Below, in pieces: positions 1-4,700 of a stretch of 12,621 nucleotides of DNA. Source of the DNA: Thermoflexales bacterium. Lineage in GTDB: Bacteria > Chloroflexota > Anaerolineae > Fen-1058. Both the position numbers and the translations under genes were made by a program. The first letter of the stretch is position 1; each line of letters starts with the position of its first letter. Under the pieces are notes generated by a model. The model made no database searches, was not told the origin of the DNA, and was given only the letters and a program-made list of their open reading frames with translations. Location of the stretch: assembly GCA_017882055.1 (NCBI GenBank), contig JADGQE010000062.1, positions 1-12,621 of the forward strand. The letters are read 5' to 3'.

Positions 1-1086
1 CGAGGATCATGCCGGTACATCGGCCAGGGTGACGCCGTGCAAGGCCGCCTGCTCAGCGCGGATGAGATCAAGCAACGCTATCCGGGCCTGAATCAGCAAA
101 GATTCCCCGGCCTCGTCATGGAAGTCACGCATTTCGAACAAGCCCTGCCGGATGAAACGAAAGCCGTCCTCAGTGGACAGATTCGAATAGAGACCCTCGC
201 GGGTCAAGCGGCAGCGATCTTCTCGGATACGCTGAGCAATCAAGAGTATGTGCTGGCCGATTCACTCGCCTTCACTTACACGCTTGAAATGTATCGCGAG
301 CAGGCGGCCAGCCACCTGTTTGCAATTGGCGTCGTCGAGCCGGGCCAAACGTTCGCCGGCCGATCGCTTTTGCGGCTGAAAGAAACCACTTCAAGCACGG
401 GCGGCGATCCGGCTCAGTTCATCCAGACCCTGCGCGATAAGCTGACCAATCCCATTCAAGATGTTGGCCCGGCGCCCGATCAGCCCACAGACATCACCAT
501 CGATCAGATCGAGTTGGCTTACACGTTTCAGACTGTGCCGCCACAGTCATCGGCCGGACCGTGGGTGATCCCCGCTCATCTCATCTATCGGCTCACCGGT
601 CACTCAGCGGACAATCGTTACACAGCGACCTACGATCTGGCAGCCGCCACAACCGAAGAGTCGCCATCGAGCAGCCAGCCGGAAATGCAACATCGGCTTG
701 ATGTGAAAGTGGGGGATTTCGCCACGCTGCTTGGCTTTGACCAGGCTACGGATCGCGCCACACCGGGCGGCACGATCAGCGTAACGTTATACTGGCAGGT
801 AAATACCAGGACAACGACTGCCTATAATGTTTTCCTGCATGTCCTCAACGCCAACGGTGACGTCATCGCGCAGATCGATGCGCCGCCCGTCAACGGCACG
901 CGGCCTACCACGAGCTGGCAGCCTGGCGAAGCGATTGCGGATCAATACACGCTCACGCTGCCAAACGATCTACCGGCGGGACAATATCAGATGGTGGTGG
1001 GATTGTACGACACGGCCAGCGGCTTGCGTTTGAAGACGGGCCAAGAGAATGACACGATTCCGCTCACGACGATAGTCGTGAAGTGA
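1..1086 (+). CDS. Partial exported-type protein with C-terminal beta-sandwich domain (5' end outside window)
   Basis: The frame is open from base 1 and ends at TGA 1084-1086. A GTG at 37 could start it, but no ribosome site precedes it, so I treat the gene as cut by the window edge. The last ~120 residues (from RLDVKVGDFATLLGFD) look like the beta-sandwich domain found at the C-terminus of many Chloroflexi membrane glycosyltransferase-like and envelope proteins. Supporting motifs are VTLYWQ, YNVFLHVLNANG, APPVNGTRPT, WQPGEAIAD and DLPAGQYQMVVGLYD. The middle part (IELAYTFQTVPP ... IPAHLIYRLTG) vaguely resembles PepSY/YycI-like envelope domains; this is inference only. No membrane segment lies in the visible part. 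Function is unknown; an extracytoplasmic location is likely but not proven because the N-terminus is missing. A strong terminator follows. Confidence 0.75.
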   Translation, partial: RGSCRYIGQGDAVQGRLLSADEIKQRYPGLNQQRFPGLVMEVTHFEQALPDETKAVLSGQIRIETLAGQAAAIFSDTLSNQEYVLADSLAFTYTLEMYREQAASHLFAIGVVEPGQTFAGRSLLRLKETTSSTGGDPAQFIQTLRDKLTNPIQDVGPAPDQPTDITIDQIELAYTFQTVPPQSSAGPWVIPAHLIYRLTGHSADNRYTATYDLAAATTEESPSSSQPEMQHRLDVKVGDFATLLGFDQATDRATPGGTISVTLYWQVNTRTTTAYNVFLHVLNANGDVIAQIDAPPVNGTRPTTSWQPGEAIADQYTLTLPNDLPAGQYQMVVGLYDTASGLRLKTGQENDTIPLTTIVVK

Positions 1087-1106
1087 GGGGCTGTATCACG
1101 TAATCG

Positions 1107-1148
1107 ACGGAGTGCAGATGATCCCATCTGCACTCCGTTCTTGTTGGC
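1107..1148 (+). terminator. Rho-independent terminator after the first gene
   Basis: A perfect 14-bp stem (ACGGAGTGCAGATG at 1107-1120 with its complement at 1125-1138) closes a 4-nt loop. It is followed by the T-rich stretch TTCTTGTT. It begins 20 nt after the stop codon. The opposite strand has no T-run, so it should act on the plus strand only. Confidence 0.85.
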
Positions 1149-1302
1149 GCAACTTCACGCGCCGTTCTCAATCACACTCCGCAGCGCAAAAGAGTATGCC
1201 CGAATAAAGAACCTCTCGAGGGGTAACATCTTCAGGAGGTCCTACACTGCGACCATGCGCCGATGGGCTGACGCGTCGACAGGATGACGTGACCAGGCCG
1301 CT
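1139..1302. other. Intergenic stretch between convergent genes
   Basis: This lies between the plus-strand gene and the convergent sensor kinase. I see no ORF with coding character. The only local structure is a weak imperfect hairpin around CTCGAG (about 1210-1223). Read on the minus strand it is followed by TTCTTTATTC and could be a poor terminator for the kinase gene. Confidence 0.4.
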
Positions 1303-2475
1303 TTACTTTTTCATCGGCAATCGAACTTCGATCGTGGTGCCTTGATCGATGGCGCTGGTCACCTGCACGTCGGCGCCCAAAGCCCGCGCGCGCTCCTGCA
1401 TGTTCTGCAAACCATGTCCGGCGTAGGATTGAACATTCGGCATATCGAAGCCGCGGCCATCATCCTGCACCGCCAGAACCACGCTCGAACCCTCATGCCG
1501 CAGGCTGATCAGCACGCTGCGGGCCCGAGCGTGTTTGGCCACATTGGCCAGCGCTTCCTGGGTGATGTGGAACAGCCCGGCCGATTGATCGCCGGTCAAA
1601 TCGGCATCCGCCCGATCAGCCGCTTGAATCTCGACCGAAATAAAGGTGTTGGCTTTGAAGGCCCGCACCAGATCGGATAAACCCGCCAGCAGGTTCTTGT
1701 TTTGAAAACGCTGCGGGCGCAGATCGAGAATGTAGTTGCGAATGTCGCGAATGGCTTCGTTCAAGCCATTGATGGCCTGCTTTAAGCGCTCGCGCGCTTC
1801 GCCCGGCTCTTCGTCGAGCAGCAAACCAACATACTCCAGCGTCAGGCCCACCGCGTAGATCGATTGGATGATGCCGTCGTGCAAATCCATCGCGATCCGT
1901 TCGCGCTCTTCGAGCACCGCCAACCGCTGCACCTGCTGATACAGGCTGGCATTTTCGATCGCAATCGCTGCGTTGGCGGCCAGCATCACGAGCAAACGCT
2001 CGTCCTGTTCGGAAAATTCTTCTGCGCCGATCTTGTCGGTGAGGTATAAATTGCCCAGCAGTTTGCCCCGGGAGATGATAGGCACACCCAGAAAACTGGT
2101 CATGGGCACGTGACCCTCGCTGAAACCGGCCGAGCGGGGATCATCCTGCAAGCGCCGAATGCGGATCGGCATCGGCTCGCGCAGCAGTATCCCCAACAAA
2201 CCTTTGCCGACGGGCATAGGGCCGATGGCCTCAATCTGGGCCTGGGGCATGCCGGAGACAAGGAATTTCTCCAGCGTCCCGGCCTGGCCGGGCACACCGA
2301 GGGCCGCGTACTGTGCGCCGATCAAACTGCGCGCGATATCGACGATACGCTGCAAGACACGATCGATCGCCAGTTCGGCCGTGATCGTCATTGACGCTTC
2401 GTGCAGCGCCTCGAGCTGCGCACTGAGTCGTCGCTCGTCGGCTTCGGACTTGAATGAAGGCATACTCACTGACAT
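1303..2475 (-). CDS. GAF-domain sensor histidine kinase (HisKA_3/HATPase_c, LiaS/DegS/NarX class)
   Basis: This is a cytosolic two-component sensor kinase of about 390 residues. A GAF domain spans ~25-175 (VGKGLLG, TSFLGVPI, GNLYLTDK, AANAAIAIENASLY). The HisKA_3 dimerisation box ERERIAMDLHDG follows, with phospho-accepting His199. The catalytic ATPase domain has N-box QEALANVAKHA (Asn311), G1 box DDGRGF (~338-343) and G2 GHGLQNM (~353). No transmembrane segment is present, so the GAF domain presumably senses a cytoplasmic ligand or redox signal. The frame stays open to 2643, but codons above ~2500 are repeat sequence (see 2546-2695). I therefore start at ATG 2475; ATG 2463, which has AGGA 11 nt upstream, is equally possible. 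No response regulator gene is in the window, which is unusual for this class. Transcription likely starts from the promoter at 2812-2840. Confidence 0.9.
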   Translation of the reverse strand: MSVSMPSFKSEADERRLSAQLEALHEASMTITAELAIDRVLQRIVDIARSLIGAQYAALGVPGQAGTLEKFLVSGMPQAQIEAIGPMPVGKGLLGILLREPMPIRIRRLQDDPRSAGFSEGHVPMTSFLGVPIISRGKLLGNLYLTDKIGAEEFSEQDERLLVMLAANAAIAIENASLYQQVQRLAVLEERERIAMDLHDGIIQSIYAVGLTLEYVGLLLDEEPGEARERLKQAINGLNEAIRDIRNYILDLRPQRFQNKNLLAGLSDLVRAFKANTFISVEIQAADRADADLTGDQSAGLFHITQEALANVAKHARARSVLISLRHEGSSVVLAVQDDGRGFDMPNVQSYAGHGLQNMQERARALGADVQVTSAIDQGTTIEVRLPMKK

Positions 2476-2805
2476 CCTGCTCGCCAGATCGTTTTCCGGC
2501 GCAAACAAATCAGGCTCTTTGGGATTTGCCGTGATCGCCGCAGACGTAGGGGCGAACCCTCGTAGACCCGCACTGCTCCACGCAGTGGGGCAAGTGTGCC
2601 GCATGCGGCTGGCGGCGCGCGGTCGCCCGCTGGACAGGTGCACGCCTGGCGGCCCACCCGCGCCATGCGCGGGGCATGGGCAGACCTGTCCCTACATCAC
2701 GGCGATTCCCAATGAGCAACAAATCAAACATGGCTCATCGAAGATCACATCGCCGCACAACCTGAACAACAGGCGCGCGGCGGCCATTCCCCCGCCCGAT
2801 TGACT
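2476..2805 (-). other. Long 5' leader of the kinase gene, gene-free
   Basis: This covers the predicted transcript from the start point (~2805) to the kinase start codon, about 330 nt. Apart from the 2546-2695 repeat I see no convincing ORF: candidate frames translate the repeat into Arg/Ala/Pro-rich sequence without family character. No riboswitch class was recognised. Confidence 0.4.
2546..2695. repeat. 150-bp structured repeat with GTAGGG terminal inverted repeats
   Basis: The element starts with GTAGGGGCGAACCC (2546-2559) and ends with GTCCCTAC (2688-2695), so both ends read GTAGGG inward. Its right half folds strongly. GGACAGGT (2632-2639) pairs with ACCTGTCC (2684-2691), GCCCA (2652-2656) with TGGGC (2677-2681), and CCCGCGC (2657-2663) with GCGCGGG (2667-2673) around a CAT loop. 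It encodes no transposase and looks like a REP/MITE-type non-autonomous repeat. It lies in the 5' leader of the kinase gene. The first 14 nt recur exactly inside polA at 5622-5635. Confidence 0.65.
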
Positions 2806-2811
2806 CCGTCG

Positions 2812-2840
2812 ATTATAGCACTTTGCGAAGGCCGGGACAA
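2812..2840 (-). promoter_or_regulatory. Sigma70-type promoter for the kinase gene
   Basis: On the minus strand, -35 TTGTCC (2835-2840) is followed by a 17-nt spacer and a perfect -10 TATAAT (2812-2817). A TG two bases upstream of the -10 gives an extended -10 (TGCTATAAT). The expected start point is near 2805. It is back-to-back with the plus-strand promoter at 2859-2885. Confidence 0.7.
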
Positions 2841-2858
2841 TTCACGCAGGGCGTGCCT

Positions 2859-2885
2859 TTGCCTGGCGGCGACTCGTGTTACAAT
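2859..2885 (+). promoter_or_regulatory. Probable extended -10 promoter for the TPR lipoprotein
   Basis: The sequence TGTTACAAT (2877-2885) is an extended -10 with box TACAAT at 2880-2885. TTGCCT at 2859-2864 is a possible -35, with a short 15-nt spacer that the extended -10 may compensate. Transcription from here would begin near 2892. That argues against the GTG at 2876 as start of the downstream gene. Confidence 0.5.
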
Positions 2886-2913
2886 TCGAGGAGCCAGAAT
2901 ATGGAAGAGAGAA

Positions 2914-2990
2914 TTCAGAAGTCAGAACAACCAAGATCGGAACGTACGCCGTGCCCGAAATCCGAAATCGAAATTCAAAAATCAAAAATC
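2914..2990 (+). repeat. Short 7-bp tandem units at the 5' end of the TPR lipoprotein gene
   Basis: Two units, TTCAGAA (2914-2920) and GTCAGAA (2921-2927), are followed after 29 bp by five units: GAAATCC (2957), GAAATC (2964, one base short), GAAATTC (2970), AAAAATC (2977) and AAAAATC (2984-2990). The second group is inside the coding frame and encodes the basic n-region of the signal peptide. The stretch is much more AT-rich than its surroundings. Confidence 0.55.
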
Positions 2991-4150
2991 GCATTGCGGT
3001 GGTAGCGTCGATCGTTTTGCTCACCGGTTGTGCGGCCGCGCCGGCGATCACGCCGGCCCCGACGATCGAGGCCGCTGCGCCAGACCTGCCGACCCGGACA
3101 GCCGCACCGCTGCCAACGCCCACCTCGACCCCGCGTTCACTGCCGACCATCACGCCTACCTCCGAGGCAGCCTCGTCGTATTACACGGCTGGCGTGCGCG
3201 CTTACGGCACAGGCGATTACGCCGCCGCACTGACCCACTTCACGCGCGCCCTCCAGCTCGATTCCCAAAACGCTTTGATCTACATGAGCCGCGCCGCAAC
3301 CTATCAGGCTCTGAACGATCTGCGCAGCGCCATTGCCGATTACTCCCGTGTGATCCAACTCGATCGGCGCAATGTCGCCGCCTGGGTCAATCGCGGCGCA
3401 GCGTACGCCGCCGATCAGCAATATCCGCTGGCCCTGCGCGATCTCGATCAAGCGATCACACTCAGTCCGAATGAGCCGTCGGTCTACATCAATCGCGGGC
3501 AAATCCTGCAGGCCTCGGGCGTGATCACCGACGCCATCGCCGATTTCACGCAGGCGCTCAACGTCGATCCCAACTATGTTCCGGCTTACTACTATCGTGC
3601 ACTGGCTTACCTGGCCGACCAGGCGCCGAACCAGACCGTCGTCGATCTGCGAGCGATCAACGACCTCAACGCCGTCATCGCTCTGCAGCCCCAGAACATC
3701 GACGCCTACCTGGCACGGGCCGATGCGTATGTGGCCGGCAGCGATCTCGATCACGCGCTGGCCGATTACGATCAGGCCCTGAAGATCGATCCGGAGTTCA
3801 TCGACATCCATCTCCGGCGCGGCCAGCTGCGCTATGTCCAGCGCAATTTCCCGGCGGCGATCGACGATTTCAGTGCGGCGCTCAAGATCGATCCGAAATC
3901 GATCGCTGCACTCTACCATCGCGGTACCGCCTATGCCGCGCAGAACCAACTCGACAAAGCCATCGCCGACTTCAGCACCATCATCCGACTTGATCCAGGG
4001 TATTTCCCGGCCTATGTGCAGCGCGGCCTCGCCTACGACCAGAAACACAATCGCGACGCGGCTTTGCTCGATCTGCGCAAGGCGCTGGCGCTGGCCCAAA
4101 CGCCGGCCGACAAAGCGGCGGTGCAGACTGAGTTGGATCGAATGAAGTGA
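2951..4150 (+). CDS. TPR-repeat lipoprotein
   Basis: This is a predicted lipid-anchored surface protein of 399 residues. From GTG 2951 it has a basic n-region, a hydrophobic core IAVVASIVLL and lipobox LLTGC, with lipidated Cys27. A Pro/Thr/Ala-rich spacer follows (to ~78, ending near TSEAASSYY). About nine consecutive TPR units then run to the C-terminus, each of the form ...A(Y) ... G-Y ... A-I-A-D-(F/Y)-x-x-(A/V)-I-x-L-D-P. The fifth unit is ~40 residues, with an insertion around QAPNQTVVDLRA. TPR arrays bind proteins, so it is probably an envelope scaffold; the partner is unknown. An in-frame GTG at 2876 would add 25 residues but lies on the likely promoter. GTG 2951 lacks a clear ribosome site, so the start is uncertain. 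Confidence 0.85.
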   Translation: MPEIRNRNSKIKNRIAVVASIVLLTGCAAAPAITPAPTIEAAAPDLPTRTAAPLPTPTSTPRSLPTITPTSEAASSYYTAGVRAYGTGDYAAALTHFTRALQLDSQNALIYMSRAATYQALNDLRSAIADYSRVIQLDRRNVAAWVNRGAAYAADQQYPLALRDLDQAITLSPNEPSVYINRGQILQASGVITDAIADFTQALNVDPNYVPAYYYRALAYLADQAPNQTVVDLRAINDLNAVIALQPQNIDAYLARADAYVAGSDLDHALADYDQALKIDPEFIDIHLRRGQLRYVQRNFPAAIDDFSAALKIDPKSIAALYHRGTAYAAQNQLDKAIADFSTIIRLDPGYFPAYVQRGLAYDQKHNRDAALLDLRKALALAQTPADKAAVQTELDRMK

Positions 4151-4155
4151 TACAG

Positions 4156-4176
4156 ATACGTGTTGCGTGGTGCGTG
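4156..4176 (-). repeat. Left heptamer array flanking the four-helix-bundle gene
   Basis: Read on the minus strand there are three 7-bp units: CACGCAC (4170-4176), CACGCAA (4163-4169) and CACGTAT (4156-4162). The first two (14 bp) are the exact inverted copy of 4661-4674 on the other side of the gene. The array ends 4 nt before the GAGGTG ribosome-binding site. Confidence 0.7.
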
Positions 4177-4189
4177 AAAAGAGGTGGCA

Positions 4190-4657
4190 ATGACTTACGA
4201 TGAATGGTTGGCTTCTATTCCAAACGAGTTGAGTGATGACCCGCTCTGGCGAATGGAAGTCTATCGGTTTGCTCTTTTCGCCAACGATCTGGCATGGCAT
4301 GATGTTTCCAGGCTGGCTCAAGATAGTCGCACGCTCAGTCTGTCGGACCAACTTTATCGCGCTTCCGGCTCGATCAGTGCCAACATTGCCGAGGGATATA
4401 GCCGCAAGTCAGGCAAAGATCAGGCGCGCTTCTACGAATACGCGTTAGGTTCAGCACGTGAAGCTCGCGTCTGGTACTATCACGCCCGCCATATCCTTTC
4501 GGTGGAAGTCGCCACGCATCGCATTAAATTGTTGACCAGAATCATCCGTCTGCTACTCACGATCATTCCTTCCGAGCGTGGTTATAAGATGGCCGAGACA
4601 AGAGCCGACTACGATATCGACATTGAGACACTGCTCAACCAACCTCCCATGCCGTAA
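4190..4657 (+). CDS. Four-helix-bundle protein of the 23S rRNA intervening-sequence (IVS) family
   Basis: This is a 155-residue, largely helical cytosolic protein. The core SGSISANIAEGYSRKSGKDQARFYEYALGSAREARVWYYHA is the signature of the IVS/four-helix-bundle family (PF05635/TIGR02436 type): a hydrophobic-SANIAEG motif, then a basic loop and helix, then GS-x-x-EA. Members form ring-shaped oligomers and are first known from 23S rRNA inserts and from DGR accessory protein Avd; their general function is unclear. Here it is not in an rRNA gene and no reverse transcriptase is nearby. The N-terminus (~35 residues) and C-terminal tail (~20) exceed the usual ~120-residue core. ATG 4190 is chosen because GTG 4184 lies inside the GAGGTG ribosome site. 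Inverted heptamer arrays flank the gene, suggesting a mobile cassette. Confidence 0.88.
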   Translation: MTYDEWLASIPNELSDDPLWRMEVYRFALFANDLAWHDVSRLAQDSRTLSLSDQLYRASGSISANIAEGYSRKSGKDQARFYEYALGSAREARVWYYHARHILSVEVATHRIKLLTRIIRLLLTIIPSERGYKMAETRADYDIDIETLLNQPPMP

Positions 4658-4660
4658 GGA

Positions 4661-4688
4661 CACGCACCACGCAATACGCAACACGCAC
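4661..4688 (+). repeat. Right heptamer array, directly before the polA ribosome-binding site
   Basis: There are four perfect-period 7-bp units: CACGCAC (4661), CACGCAA (4668), TACGCAA (4675) and CACGCAC (4682-4688). The GGAG ribosome-binding site of polA starts 2 nt later. Confidence 0.75.
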
Positions 4689-4689
4689 C

Positions 4690-4693
4690 GGAG
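4690..4693 (+). promoter_or_regulatory. Ribosome-binding site of polA
   Basis: GGAG stands 7 nt before ATG 4701. It fixes that start against longer in-frame extensions (to 4578) that overlap the preceding gene. Confidence 0.7.
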
Positions 4694-4700
4694 ATCAAAA

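Larger units (their letters stand above)
4156..4688. mobile_element. Putative non-autonomous cassette: four-helix-bundle gene between inverted heptamer arrays
   Basis: The gene is bracketed by CACGCACCACGCAA (4661-4674) and its exact reverse complement (4163-4176). Both sit within longer 7-bp-periodic arrays. The unit lies between the stop of the lipoprotein gene (4150) and the ribosome-binding site of polA (4690), without extra spacer on either side. No transposase or target-site duplication is visible, so mobility is inferred from structure and from the known scattered distribution of this gene family. Confidence 0.45.

Noticed and set aside
7..243. Minus-strand 78-aa frame with protein-like end (LLDLIRAEQAALHG)
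   Set aside because: It lies fully antisense to the long plus-strand gene, in the same codon phase, has no ribosome site and stops at the window edge; most likely a mirror of coding sequence.
2476..2643. N-terminal extension of the kinase to ATG 2643
   Set aside because: The added 56 codons are mostly the GTAGGG repeat and translate to Arg/Ala/Ser-rich sequence with no domain character.
2510..2731. 73-aa minus-strand frame in the kinase leader
   Set aside because: It is a translation of the structured repeat (RDVGTGLPMPRAWRG type), a common artefact of such elements.
3137..4351. 404-aa minus-strand frame
   Set aside because: It is antisense to the TPR gene; periodic TPR codons with few reverse stops create long shadow frames. 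The plus strand has the signal peptide and TPR motifs.
4190..4657. Diversity-generating retroelement accessory gene (avd)
   Set aside because: The fold family is shared, but there is no reverse transcriptase, template or variable repeat in the window.
4578..4700. Extension of polA upstream of ATG 4701
   Set aside because: It overlaps the four-helix-bundle gene and the heptamer array; GGAG 7 nt before ATG 4701 and the MKKILLLDGH opening fix the start.
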